From: Nitrospinota bacterium
Lineage (GTDB): Bacteria > 2-12-FULL-45-22 > JACOWJ01
NCBI GenBank assembly: GCA_016176845.1
Contig: JACOWJ010000029.1
Location: forward strand, 19,335 to 83,334
Reading direction: 5' to 3'
DNA: 64,000 nucleotides
The notes under the pieces were generated by a model, which was not told the DNA's origin, did not search any database, and saw only the letters and a program-made list of their open reading frames with translations. The position numbers and the translations under genes were made by a program. Positions 16,634-24,656 of this stretch are shown here, in pieces (the first letter of the stretch is position 1; each line of letters starts with the position of its first letter).

Positions 16634-18838
16634 ATGGAGGTTCGGACGGATCAGTTTTACCGGAGCGCGGGAAAGGCCCTGCAAGACCAGCGGCTGCAGC
16701 GGGCCCTACACAACGCCACCTCCCGTTTCCTGGGGCAGCGGGAGGCGGCCTTCGCTGAGCTCCCGAACGGGGAGCTCCTCCGGGTGAAGGCCCGGGAGAT
16801 CAAAGAGGAGACCTGCCGGAGGCTGGAGGAGCACCTGGACCGGCTGGAGAGGTCGGTCAGCCAGGCGGGAGGGGTGGTCTTCCGGGCCCGGGACGGGGAG
16901 GAGGCCTGCCGTTACATCCTGGAGCTGGCCCTGAGGCATGGGGTGAAGCGGGTCGTCAAGAGCAAGTCGATGACCTCGGAGGAGATCGGGCTCAACGAAG
17001 CCCTGGAGCGGGCCGGGATCGAACCGGTGGAGACGGACCTGGGGGAGTACATCGTCCAGTTGGCCGGCGAGAAACCCTCCCACATCATGGTCCCCGCCAT
17101 CCATAAGTCTAAGGAGGAGGTCGCGGAGCTGTTCGCGGAGCGGCTGGGAGCCGAACGGTCCACGGAGATCGCCAGGCTGACCCGCATCGCCCGGGCGACG
17201 CTGCGTGAGAAGTTCTTGACCGCCGGGATGGGGATCAGCGGGGCCAACTTTGCCGTAGCCGAGACGGGGACGGTCACCGTGTTGGAAAACGAGGGGAATG
17301 CCCGTCTCTGCACAACGCTTCCTCCCATCCATGTGGCCCTCGTGGGGATGGAGAAGGTCATCCCGACCCTGGAGGACCTCCCCGTTTTCCTGAAGCTGCT
17401 GCCCCGCAGCGCCACCGGCCAGAAGATCTCGAGCTACGTCTCCCTGATCACGGGCCCCCGGAGGGAGGCCGAAGCGGATGGGCCGGGGGAGTTTCATCTG
17501 GTCCTCCTGGACAATGGCCGCTCTCGCCTCCTGCAGGACCCATATCTCCGGGAAGCCCTCTATTGCCTGAAGTGTGGAGCATGCCTGAACGTCTGTCCAG
17601 TCTACCAAAAGGTGGGCGGGCATGCCTATGGGTGGGTCTACCCAGGCCCCATCGGGTCGGTCCTGACCCCTCATTTCGTCGGGCTTCGCCAGGCTCGGGA
17701 TCTGCCCTGTGCCTCCACCCTTTGCGGGGCCTGCCGGGAAGTCTGCCCGGTCCAGATCGACATCCCCGGGCTCCTGCTGCGATTACGGGGGGACCTGGCC
17801 GGAGGAAAGCGACAGCCCTCCCCTTCTCTGCCCCCTGGGCGAGGTTTTCGGACAACTTTTGGTTGGCCGGAGGCGACGGACCTTCTTGCGCCCTGGGGCG
17901 CGGCCCCCTGGGGGGAACGGGTGCTGATGGCCCTTTGGGCCGCCATCATGCGGAGCCCGAATCGTTACCGCCTGACCTCTCGCTGGGTTTCCTGGCTGCA
18001 GCGTCCCTGGGTCCGGGAAGGGAAGATCCGGCGGCTGCCCTCCCCGCTCTCCGGCTGGACTCAAAATCGCGACTTTCCTGCGGTGGCCCGCCGGCCTTTT
18101 CGGGAGAGATGGAAGGAGCTGTCGGCAGGGGAGCAGGGGGGGGGAAGGGCGAGGGAACAGAGGGGCGGAGGGGCGGAGGGGCGGAGGAGCAGAGGAGTCC
18201 CTCAATCCCCCAGCCCTCCGGCTTTCCAGCTCCCCGGATCAGAAAACAGGGCAGAGGAAGGCATGGGGGAGGGAAAGAGCTCCCTGATCCAGCAGTTGGA
18301 GCGGGAGCTCGGCCGGGTCGGAGGGAAGCTCCATCGGGTTAGATCCTCCGAGGAAGCGTGCCTCTGCCTGCGGGAACTGGCCCAAAGCTACCAGGTCAAG
18401 CGTGTGGTCCGCTGGAATGAGGCTCCTCCCCTGGAAGCGGTGGAGATCGACCGGGCCTTCGAGGGGCTGGAGATCGAGGTGATTCCTGGCAGCGGAGAGG
18501 CTCCCGAGAGGCTGGCCGGGGCCGAGATGGGCCTCACCGGCGCCGAGTACGCCCTGGCCGATACCGGCACGCTGGTCCTGGTGGCCCGAGAAGGGCAGGG
18601 GAGAGCGGTCTCCCTGCTGCCCTGGGTCCATGTAGCCTGGCTAGCTGCCGACCGCGTCCTGCCCGGGCTCGAGGATCTCTTCGCCCGGGTTGGGGACGCC
18701 CGGCTGGCCGCCGCCAGCAGTTGCCTCACCTTCATCACCGGCCCCAGCCGGACGGCGGACATCGAGCTCACCCTGACCATCGGGGTCCACGGGCCCGGGG
18801 AGCTGCACTTGATTCTGATCGAATTCGGCCGAACTTGA
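16634..18838 (+). CDS. LutB-LutC fusion, lactate utilisation Fe-S protein
   Basis: 734 residues. About 1-480 is LutB: an LUD domain (HIMVPAIHKSKEEVAELFAE, GISGANFAVAETGTVTVLEN) then two ferredoxin motifs, CLKCGACLNVCP near 311 and LCGACREVCP near 365, and the Trp-rich end. About 545-734 is LutC, a second LUD domain (GLTGAEYALADTGTLVL, GPSRTADIELTLTIGVHGPG). LutB and LutC are normally separate. The joining segment (about 495-545) is low-complexity, coded by a GGGGCGGAG-type repeat, which suggests that repeat slippage or deletion fused the genes in frame. A decayed second copy of the LutC end is at 20203-20500. Confidence 0.85.
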   Translation: MEVRTDQFYRSAGKALQDQRLQRALHNATSRFLGQREAAFAELPNGELLRVKAREIKEETCRRLEEHLDRLERSVSQAGGVVFRARDGEEACRYILELALRHGVKRVVKSKSMTSEEIGLNEALERAGIEPVETDLGEYIVQLAGEKPSHIMVPAIHKSKEEVAELFAERLGAERSTEIARLTRIARATLREKFLTAGMGISGANFAVAETGTVTVLENEGNARLCTTLPPIHVALVGMEKVIPTLEDLPVFLKLLPRSATGQKISSYVSLITGPRREAEADGPGEFHLVLLDNGRSRLLQDPYLREALYCLKCGACLNVCPVYQKVGGHAYGWVYPGPIGSVLTPHFVGLRQARDLPCASTLCGACREVCPVQIDIPGLLLRLRGDLAGGKRQPSPSLPPGRGFRTTFGWPEATDLLAPWGAAPWGERVLMALWAAIMRSPNRYRLTSRWVSWLQRPWVREGKIRRLPSPLSGWTQNRDFPAVARRPFRERWKELSAGEQGGGRAREQRGGGAEGRRSRGVPQSPSPPAFQLPGSENRAEEGMGEGKSSLIQQLERELGRVGGKLHRVRSSEEACLCLRELAQSYQVKRVVRWNEAPPLEAVEIDRAFEGLEIEVIPGSGEAPERLAGAEMGLTGAEYALADTGTLVLVAREGQGRAVSLLPWVHVAWLAADRVLPGLEDLFARVGDARLAAASSCLTFITGPSRTADIELTLTIGVHGPGELHLILIEFGRT

Positions 18839-18925
18839 TCGTATAGGAAAACCCGAGTTATCCTGATTTAGAGATTCCCGGATTCTGGACCTCTCCCTCT
18901 TCTCCCCGGTCCGCCATCGCCTGGG

Positions 18926-19894
18926 CTATGGCGATCGGGTGGCGATGATCTTGAGCGGCAGCTTCTTAATCCGGCATCTAAATTCGTCGCACTCCCCCTG
19001 GATGAGCGTCCACTGGAGGGTCAGTTTGCCGCTCTTCGGCTCGTACTTTCCTTTGATCTTCTCTGCAAATAAAAAAGTCTCTTCTTCATCGCTGGCCACG
19101 AACTCACCGTGGACCATCTGGTTCTTTGAGTTCAGCAAGAACTGGCCCGAGAGCGACAAGTCGCCCTCGGGGGCCGGCGGCAGCGTGCCGGAGATGGAAT
19201 AGAAGCCCGGTGTAGGGGGGATAGGCTCCTCAAATATTAAATCGGTGAGATCGTCCGTACCGACCGTAAAGTCCATCGTTCCCTTGATCTTGCCAAAGGA
19301 TACGGAACCGCTCCAGTCCCCGGACAGATCCACATCATTCGCAGTAGCAGACCAGCGCCTGGCAGTGAGGGAACCCTTCTCGATGATTTTCCCCTCGAAT
19401 TCGTCCTCTATTTCTCCTGACCAACGGATGCTCAGCGATGTACGGGCGCCGTTGGCTTTGGCCGTGAGGGAGTCGAGGATGGCAAAGAAATTCTCCTCAC
19501 CCCTTGTCAGAACGACCTCTTTGCCCTCCTTGCGGACTTCGTAGGTACCCGTGGCTGACGTGATTGAGAAGAGAGCAGAAGAGTAGTACCAGGCAGCTTT
19601 CCAGTTGCGGTCGTCGTCAAGCACCAGCGTGCCGAGCAATTTGCCCTTATCTGTCTCCCTGATTTTCCTCCCAGATTCATCCACAAATTCTTCTATCGTA
19701 GTAGCGCTTCCTGTAATATCCCAATTGCCGGCAAAAGAATCCCCCTGCGCAGACGCGGGGGAAGGCAGGCCGACCAGGCTGGTCAGCACCAACAGGGTCA
19801 CCGTCACCGCGCTCAGGAGCACGCAAAGCGTCCGAAATGTCCGATGAGCTCGATCGAGTCTTCTCTGGGGGAAATCTTCCGCTTTCTTCTTCAT
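18926..19894 (-). CDS. secreted protein with two related beta domains
   Basis: 322 residues. Basic N-terminus and hydrophobic core (LLSAVTVTLLVLTSLVGL) ending PSPASAQG, a clear signal peptide. The mature part appears to hold two similar beta-rich units opening FAGNWDITGSATT (about 53) and LSGDWSGSVSFGK (about 192), each about 130 residues, lipocalin-like in pattern but not assigned. ATG at 19894 follows AAAGGAG. Isolated between convergent lutBC and a repeat region. Function unknown. Confidence 0.65.
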   Translation of the reverse strand: MKKKAEDFPQRRLDRAHRTFRTLCVLLSAVTVTLLVLTSLVGLPSPASAQGDSFAGNWDITGSATTIEEFVDESGRKIRETDKGKLLGTLVLDDDRNWKAAWYYSSALFSITSATGTYEVRKEGKEVVLTRGEENFFAILDSLTAKANGARTSLSIRWSGEIEDEFEGKIIEKGSLTARRWSATANDVDLSGDWSGSVSFGKIKGTMDFTVGTDDLTDLIFEEPIPPTPGFYSISGTLPPAPEGDLSLSGQFLLNSKNQMVHGEFVASDEEETFLFAEKIKGKYEPKSGKLTLQWTLIQGECDEFRCRIKKLPLKIIATRSP

Positions 19895-20230
19895 GGCTCC
19901 TTTCTCCTTTCTACAGCTCTACAGCCGCCAACCCTCACTTCAGCAATCTGCTCCAATCCCTTTGCCTGCGAGTCAGCCACACACGGTGGCCGTCCAGCAG
20001 GCCCTTTTGTATCACAGCCCGTCTGATCGGTCAACGGGTTATTTCGCGTATTTCCTCACCCCCAGTTTACCCGGGAGCTCCTGGCCGAGGGGGCGGTTTG
20101 GTCGTTGATAGTCGTTGATAAATGTGGGAAGGTTGTGTATAGTGGAAAAGGCGGGTTGCCAAGAAAGGCCAAAGCGGTCAAGGCGCTAGGGAGAGGGGGA
20201 CTTGGGGCGGACATCGAGCTCACCCTGACC

Positions 20231-20309
20231 TTAGTACAACTCCACGTAAATAAGTATCCAAAATAGCCTGAAGAATAAATGGATACTTTATTGTGTGGAG
20301 GTGTACTTA
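20231..20309. mobile_element. GTAC-ended hairpin element (MITE-like)
   Basis: TTA, then GTACAACTCCACGTAAATAA, then CCA...TGGATACTTTATTGTGTGGA and GGTGTAC, then TTA. The ends are inverted copies over about 28 bases. Near-identical to 23954-24031 and to the ends at 9671-9810. TTA on both sides in all copies looks like a target duplication. No coding capacity. Confidence 0.75.
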
Positions 20310-20451
20310 GTACACCTTGGCGAAAGTTTCTCGCTGGTTTAGATTGCTTCGTCGCTTGCGCTCCTCGCAATGGCCTGTCCCTGTCATTGCGAGCGCAGCG
20401 AAGCAATCCCAGGCAAGTAAGAACCAGAGAATCATTTCCGCCAATGTGTAC
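20310..20451. mobile_element. second GTAC-ended element abutting the first
   Basis: Begins GTACACCTTGGCGAAAG, ends CTTTCCGCCAATGTGTAC-like (TTTCCGCCAATGTGTAC); the ends are inverted. Its centre (20340-20407) is an AGATTGCTTCG...GAAGCAATC hairpin of the same type as 50477-50545. It shares the junction TTAG with the preceding element. Confidence 0.6.
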
Positions 20452-20506
20452 TAGGGGTCCACGGACTCGGGGAGCTGCACCTGATTCTGATAGAATTCGA
20501 TGAGAG

Positions 20507-21202
20507 ATGTTAAAAACAGTAAAAGATGTCACGGAACGACTTATTGAATATTATAACCCTGACAGGATAATCCTATATGGTTCCCATGGAACGAAAAAGA
20601 GTAGGAGAGATAGTGATGTAGATTTATTCATCATAAAAGATACTGATAAACAGCCAATCGAAAGAAGGATAGAGGTTGAAAAGCTACTCTCTGATAGATC
20701 ATTACCTTTAGATATATTAGTTTATACTCCACAGGAGGTGAGGTTATTATTTTCCATGGGCTGCCCTCTTGTAGAAGAGGTTATGGAAAACGGAAGGTTG
20801 CTTTATATGAGGAAAGTAACGAATATTTGGATAAAAGATGCAGAAGATGAGCTTGATTCGGCCATAATTCTCTATGAGCATGGAAAATACCGTGGTTCGT
20901 GCTATCACAGTCAGCAATGCGTCGAAAAAGGACTTAAGGCATTAATTTTAGAGAAAGGTAAGAGGCCGGGAAAAATTCATGACCTTGTGGAGCTTCTTAA
21001 TAAGATAACAAAGATGGGGTGGGATACTGGGCTATCCGTGGATGATGCCGTGTTCTTAAATAGTATCTACAAAGGGAGGTATCCAACAGAGGAAGGGCTT
21101 CTTCCCCATGGGGAACCCTCTTATGAAGATGCCGGAAGGGCCGTCTCGGCAGCGAAGGCTGTGATTAGAGAGATTAAAAAAATCTTCTTTAGAGCTCAAT
21201 AG
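20507..21202 (+). CDS. MNT nucleotidyltransferase-HEPN fusion
   Basis: 231 residues, AT-rich compared with its neighbours. N-terminal minimal nucleotidyltransferase (about 1-100) with GSHGTKKSRRDSDVDLFII, the GSx10DxD metal-binding motif. C-terminal HEPN domain (about 105-231) with YHSQQCVEKGLKALI and a RYPTEEGLLPHG loop, a possible R-to-H RNase motif with longer spacing than usual. As separate genes these are MntA-HepT type toxin-antitoxin pairs in which MntA AMPylates the HEPN RNase; here they are one chain. Its codon use and position next to elements suggest transfer. Confidence 0.8.
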   Translation: MLKTVKDVTERLIEYYNPDRIILYGSHGTKKSRRDSDVDLFIIKDTDKQPIERRIEVEKLLSDRSLPLDILVYTPQEVRLLFSMGCPLVEEVMENGRLLYMRKVTNIWIKDAEDELDSAIILYEHGKYRGSCYHSQQCVEKGLKALILEKGKRPGKIHDLVELLNKITKMGWDTGLSVDDAVFLNSIYKGRYPTEEGLLPHGEPSYEDAGRAVSAAKAVIREIKKIFFRAQ

Positions 21203-21214
21203 AAGGAGGCCTGG

Positions 21215-21880
21215 TTGAAGTTGAAAAGGAGACTAGCAGTGCTCTTCGACATGGATGGGGTGATCGTGGACAGCATGCCCTTTCATTTTCGGGCCTGGCA
21301 CCAGGCCTTTGCCTCGATCGGGGTGGAGGTGAGCCAGGAGGAGATCTACCTGCGGGAAGGGGAGAAGGGGGAAGTGACCGCCCGGGAGATCCTGGAGGAG
21401 AGGAAGATCCCCCCTCGTGAAGAAGAGCGGCAAGAATTGGTCCGGCGGAAGCGGGAGATCTTCCGGCAGATCGTAACCCACGAGCTCTTTCCCGGCGTGA
21501 GGGAGTTGCTGGAGGAGCTCCGCAGCCGAGGAGCCTCTTTGGGACTGGTGACCGGGACCTCCCGAAAGGAGGCGGAAAGGCTTTTGCCCGAAGGGTTCCT
21601 GGACCAATTCGACGTCGTGGTTACGGGGGATGACGTCCGCCAGGGAAAGCCTCACCCGGAGCCCTATCTCAAGGCCGTCCGGGAATTGGGGCTCGATCCG
21701 TCCCAATGCGTGGTGATCGAGAACTCCCCCAATGGGATCCGGTCAGCCAAAGGGGCCGGCTTGCGCTGCATCGCCCTCACCACCTCCCTGCCCCGAGAGC
21801 ACCTGGGGGAGGCCGATCGGGTGGTCGATTCGCTGACCGAGGTGCGGGAGGTGCTCAGCTTGGAGATCAGCCAGAGATAA
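21215..21880 (+). CDS. HAD hydrolase, beta-phosphoglucomutase/phosphatase-like
   Basis: 221 residues. Motif I FDMDGVIVDSMP near residue 10, cap helices, motif II VTGTSR, motif III K in GKPHPEPYL, motif IV VIENSPNGIRSAKGAG. The class is subfamily IA with a C1 cap: sugar-phosphate phosphatases or beta-phosphoglucomutases. TTG start at 21215 after AAGGAGG. Substrate not readable. Thirteen bases after the MNT-HEPN gene but compositionally unlike it. Confidence 0.85.
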   Translation: MKLKRRLAVLFDMDGVIVDSMPFHFRAWHQAFASIGVEVSQEEIYLREGEKGEVTAREILEERKIPPREEERQELVRRKREIFRQIVTHELFPGVRELLEELRSRGASLGLVTGTSRKEAERLLPEGFLDQFDVVVTGDDVRQGKPHPEPYLKAVRELGLDPSQCVVIENSPNGIRSAKGAGLRCIALTTSLPREHLGEADRVVDSLTEVREVLSLEISQR

Positions 21881-21896
21881 TCTCTACGAATGGCCA

Positions 21897-22012
21897 AAAA
21901 GTTTGTTAGCGCGAATAAGCGTTGGGATGACCAATAGCAGTGTAGGGGCAGGATTTATCCCGCCCGCCTCCATCCCAACGGTTTTTCGCGCCTATAAAAC
22001 TTCGCTTCTCAA
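21897..22012. repeat. about 115-bp imperfect palindrome
   Basis: AAAGTTTGTTAGCGCGAATA with GCGTTGGGAT on the left; ATCCCAACGG with TTTTTCGCGCCTATAAAACTT on the right. Between them is GTAGGGGCAGG...CCCGCCC. Lies just before the SDR gene. Confidence 0.7.
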
Positions 22013-22024
22013 GGAGGACAGAAA

Positions 22025-22777
22025 GTGGGCAGACTGGAAGGGAAGGTTGCCATCGTGACGGGCTCCAGCCGGGGGACGGGGGCCGCCATCGCCAAGGTGT
22101 TCGCCCGGGAAGGGGCCTGCGTGGTCATCAATCAGGTCAGGGACGAGGGGAATCCCCAGGCCGTCCTCCAGGAGATCGCCCAGGAAGGAGGCCAGGCCCT
22201 CTGGGTCAAAGCGGACATCACCCGACGCGAGGAGGTCGAACGGTTGGTGAAAGAAGTCGAAGGGCGCTGGGGCAAGGTGGATATCCTGATCAACAACTAC
22301 GTCCCCTCAGTTGCCAACAAGCCCTTTGCCCAGACCACCTGGGAAGACTGCCAGGAGCAGATCGATGGGACCATCCGTGCCGCCTTCTATACCTGCCAGG
22401 CGGTTCTGGAGGGGATGGTGCGGCGCCGGTGGGGGCGGATCGTCCTGATCGGCAGCATGGTGATCCATCAGCCCCGCGTGGGGACCCACGCTTACGCAGT
22501 GGCCAAATCGGCCCAGCTGGCCTTCGTCCGCAACCTGGCCATCGAGTACGGCCCTTATGGCATCACGGTTAACCTGCTCTCTCCCAGCATCATCCTGACG
22601 GAGGAGGTGGCGGCGATGCCCCAAGAGCTCAGGGACCGATTCGTGCAGCGCACTCCCCTGGGCCGCATCGCCCTGCCGGAAGAGGTGGCCCGAGCAGCTC
22701 TGTTCCTCTCGTCCGACGATTCTTCTTATGTGACCGGGGTCTACCTGCCCGTCAACGGGGGCAACCTCATGGTCTGA
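22025..22777 (+). CDS. SDR family oxidoreductase (FabG-like)
   Basis: 250 residues. Cofactor motif TGSSRGTGAAIA near residue 12, NNYVP region, catalytic Ser in LIGSMVIHQP, YAVAKS (YxxxK) near residue 157, and C-terminal YVTGVYLPVNGG. Classical short-chain dehydrogenase/reductase, likely NAD(P)H dependent, for a 3-oxoacyl or alcohol substrate. GTG start at 22025 after AAGGAGG. A broken partial repeat of its own coding DNA follows at 22788. Confidence 0.88.
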   Translation: MGRLEGKVAIVTGSSRGTGAAIAKVFAREGACVVINQVRDEGNPQAVLQEIAQEGGQALWVKADITRREEVERLVKEVEGRWGKVDILINNYVPSVANKPFAQTTWEDCQEQIDGTIRAAFYTCQAVLEGMVRRRWGRIVLIGSMVIHQPRVGTHAYAVAKSAQLAFVRNLAIEYGPYGITVNLLSPSIILTEEVAAMPQELRDRFVQRTPLGRIALPEEVARAALFLSSDDSSYVTGVYLPVNGGNLMV

Positions 22778-22787
22778 ACCATTCCCT

Positions 22788-22858
22788 CCTGACGGAGGAG
22801 GTGGCGGCAATGCCTCAAGTGCTCAAGGTTTGGACCGCATCGCCCTGCCGGAGGGGAG
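22788..22858 (+). pseudogene. short duplicated piece of the SDR gene
   Basis: CCTGACGGAGGAGGTGGCGG and CGCATCGCCCTGCCGGA repeat 22597-22680 of the preceding gene, with a shortened middle. It shows that a second SDR copy, or a tandem duplication, once lay here and was deleted. Confidence 0.75.
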
Positions 22859-22880
22859 ATCCGCTGAAAGGGGGAATCTC

Positions 22881-23306
22881 ATGCGCTTTCTGATGCTCCA
22901 CGTCGATTCCTTTTGCTGCCGGATCACCGAGAAGGGACGCTCCAAGGTCTACGAGGATTTCGATGACCCCGAGACCCGGGTGGCGGAAGCCCTCATTGTC
23001 CTTTCCAGCGTGGAGAAAGGGGACGAAAGGGCCCCGGAGGTAGTGGCGGAAAGGGCCGTGGCCGAGATCGAAAAGCTGGCCCGTCAGCTGAAGGTGTCGG
23101 TGATCGTCCTGCATCCCTTCGCCCACCTCTTCGGGGAGCTCAGCAGTCCGCAGGTGGCCATCGAGGTCCTCCAGGAGGCCGAAAGGCAGCTCGAAGAGCG
23201 GGGCTTCACGGTCAGGCGCACCCCCTTCGGATGGTTTAACGCCCTGGAGATCAAGGCCAAGGGCCATCCCATCTCGCGGGTGGCGCGGATCGTCACCCCG
23301 GATTGA
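22881..23306 (+). CDS. free-standing archaeal-type threonyl-tRNA synthetase editing domain
   Basis: 141 residues. MRFLMLHVDSFCC opening, VVAERAVAEIEKLA, VLHPFAHLFGELSSP and a TPFGWFNALEIKAKGHP end match the D-aminoacyl-deacylase-like editing domain of archaeal ThrRS, which removes serine from tRNA-Thr. Here it stands alone with no synthetase. Start at ATG 22881 after AGGGGGAA. A trans-editing or D-aminoacyl-tRNA deacylase role is the natural guess; bacterial ThrRS has its own, unrelated editing domain. Confidence 0.75.
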   Translation: MRFLMLHVDSFCCRITEKGRSKVYEDFDDPETRVAEALIVLSSVEKGDERAPEVVAERAVAEIEKLARQLKVSVIVLHPFAHLFGELSSPQVAIEVLQEAERQLEERGFTVRRTPFGWFNALEIKAKGHPISRVARIVTPD

Positions 23307-23336
23307 TGGAGGATGCCATTTGGCCCAAGTCAGCTC

Positions 23337-23465
23337 GTAGCTCGTAGCTCGTAGCGGGCTGAGTTCCGAGCTGAAAAAGGAAATTCCCTCAAGCTAAGTT
23401 TTAAGTTTTAGGTGTTAAGTTTTAGGTTTTTTGCTTAACACTTAAAACCTGAAACTTAAAACTTT
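23337..23465. repeat. 7-bp tandem repeats: GTAGCTC array and TTAAGTT/TTAGGTG hairpin
   Basis: GTAGCTC repeated three times at 23337-23357, then arms of TTTTAAG/TTTTAGG heptamers and CTTAAAACCTG at 23393-23465 that fold back. Both period 7. Lies between the convergent editing-domain and RibK genes and may act as a bidirectional terminator. Confidence 0.8.
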
Positions 23466-23479
23466 CCCGTAAATCCTGT

Positions 23480-23884
23480 CTAAAAAGGGGTAATCTCGTC
23501 GCCATCTTGGACTTCCAAGGCCTCCTTGAGGTTGTGGGGGGCAACGACCTCAAGCTTATCCACCGGGTAGCCCGCCACCTCCGGGAAGACGATCGCCCCC
23601 GAGAGCTTTCCCTGGATAAGGACCTTAAAGCACTTGCCGTTGCAAAAGCCCGTCTCCGGCGGGACGATAGTGATTCCCGGCTGGTTTCTCAGCTCCCTCC
23701 ACCGCTTCAAGACCTCTGCGCTATCCAGCCTCAGATTCAGCGTTCCGGGATAGGGATCGATGCCCACCTTGCCGATAAACTGTCCCTTAGCCCAAGGCAG
23801 CTCGGTGAAGAAACGCCCTTCTCCCAAGCCGGAGACGATGACCCCCTTCAGGCTGACTCCCCTCTGCGCTTTGTTCTCATCCAT
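23480..23884 (-). CDS. ribK: archaeal-type CTP-dependent riboflavin kinase
   Basis: 134 residues. KGVIVSGLGEGRFFTELPW, IDPYPGTLNLRL and a DKLEVVAPHNLKEAL...DGDEIT end are the landmarks of the DUF120/RibK family, which phosphorylates riboflavin to FMN using CTP in archaea; the bacterial RibF family is unrelated. Last gene of a minus-strand set lpdD-like, ribBA, ubiX, ribK. FMN is the substrate of UbiX, so it fits as the FMN supplier. A GTAC-ended element now lies between it and ubiX. Confidence 0.8.
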   Translation of the reverse strand: MDENKAQRGVSLKGVIVSGLGEGRFFTELPWAKGQFIGKVGIDPYPGTLNLRLDSAEVLKRWRELRNQPGITIVPPETGFCNGKCFKVLIQGKLSGAIVFPEVAGYPVDKLEVVAPHNLKEALEVQDGDEITPF

Positions 23885-23953
23885 CTCGCGGCTCCTCTCA
23901 CCTCCAGGCTCAGTCGCCGGAGGAGGACTTTCAACCGTCCGACCTCCCCACGC

Positions 23954-24031
23954 TTAGTACCGCTCCACGTAAATAAGTATCCAAAATGGCCTAGTGAATA
24001 ACGGATATTTTATTGTGTGGAGGTGTACTTA
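23954..24031. mobile_element. GTAC-ended hairpin element that supplies the ubiX stop
   Basis: TTAGTACCGCTCCACGTAAA ... TTTTATTGTGTGGAGGTGTA then CTTA. Inverted ends and TTA flanks as at 20231. The right-hand TTA (24029-24031) read on the minus strand is the TAA stop of ubiX, so the insertion trimmed or replaced the original 3' end of that gene. Confidence 0.75.
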
Positions 24032-24598
24032 GATATCGGAGGGGGCCCCCCAGCGCCGAAAAAGCTGATGGTTGATCCCGAAGAGGTCCAGGACCTTCCC
24101 CACCGTCTGATCCACCACATCGAGCAGCGTCTTGGGCTTATGGTAGAAGGCCGGGACCGGGGGAAGGACGATCCCCCCCATCTCGGCCACCCGCTCCAGG
24201 TTGCGGAGATGCCCCAGGTGAAGGGGGGTCTCCCGGAAGAGCAAAACCAGCCTCCTCCGTTCCTTCAAGGCCACATCACAGGCCCGGATCAGGAGGTTAT
24301 CCGTATACGAATGGGCGATGGCCGAGAGCGTCTTGACGCTGCAGGGGGCCACCACCATCCCATCGGTCTTGAAGGAGCCACTGGAGATCGAAGCGCCGAT
24401 ATCCCGGACGTCATAGCAATAGTCGGCCAGGGCCTCCACCTCCTCCACTTTGTACTCGGTCTCCATCAAGAGCGTCTTCTTCCCCGGATCGGTGATCACC
24501 AGGTGGGTCTCCACCTCTGGATATTCTTTGAGAACTTCCAACAGCCTCACCCCGTAAATGGCCCCGCTGGCCCCCGAGATCCCTACGATCAGTCGCAA
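24029..24598 (-). CDS. ubiX: flavin prenyltransferase UbiX
   Basis: 189 residues. GISGASGAIYGVRLLE phosphate-binding start, VVAPCSVKTLSAIAHSYTDN and RETPLHLGHLRNLERVAEMG are strict UbiX motifs. It joins dimethylallyl phosphate to FMN to make prFMN for UbiD enzymes. Length normal; the last residues GAPSDI run up to an inserted element whose border gives the stop codon. Third gene of the prFMN set; a repeat separates it from ribBA. Confidence 0.92.
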   Translation of the reverse strand: MRLIVGISGASGAIYGVRLLEVLKEYPEVETHLVITDPGKKTLLMETEYKVEEVEALADYCYDVRDIGASISSGSFKTDGMVVAPCSVKTLSAIAHSYTDNLLIRACDVALKERRRLVLLFRETPLHLGHLRNLERVAEMGGIVLPPVPAFYHKPKTLLDVVDQTVGKVLDLFGINHQLFRRWGAPSDI

Positions 24599-24656
24599 GT
24601 CCCACGCTCCTTTAAGAATTTGCCCCCCTGAGGATTCTCCCTTGTGTAAGGTTAGT

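Larger units (their letters stand above)
20203..20500 (+). pseudogene. second copy of the lutC 3' end, split by insertions
   Basis: GGCGGACATCGAGCTCACCC (to 20230) is identical to the lutC segment near 18755-18778, and GTCCACGG..GGGGAGCTGCAC and CTGATTCTGAT.GAATTCG from about 20457 continue the same lutC sequence. In the intact gene these blocks are contiguous; here about 220 bp of hairpin element lies between them. Only the last 25 codons of the copy remain. This fixes the insertion boundaries to within a few bases. Confidence 0.8.
19895..20506. other. 612-bp gap with inserted elements
   Basis: 19895-20202 holds nothing I recognise. 20203-20500 is a split lutC remnant containing two abutting hairpin elements, listed below. 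Confidence 0.5.
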
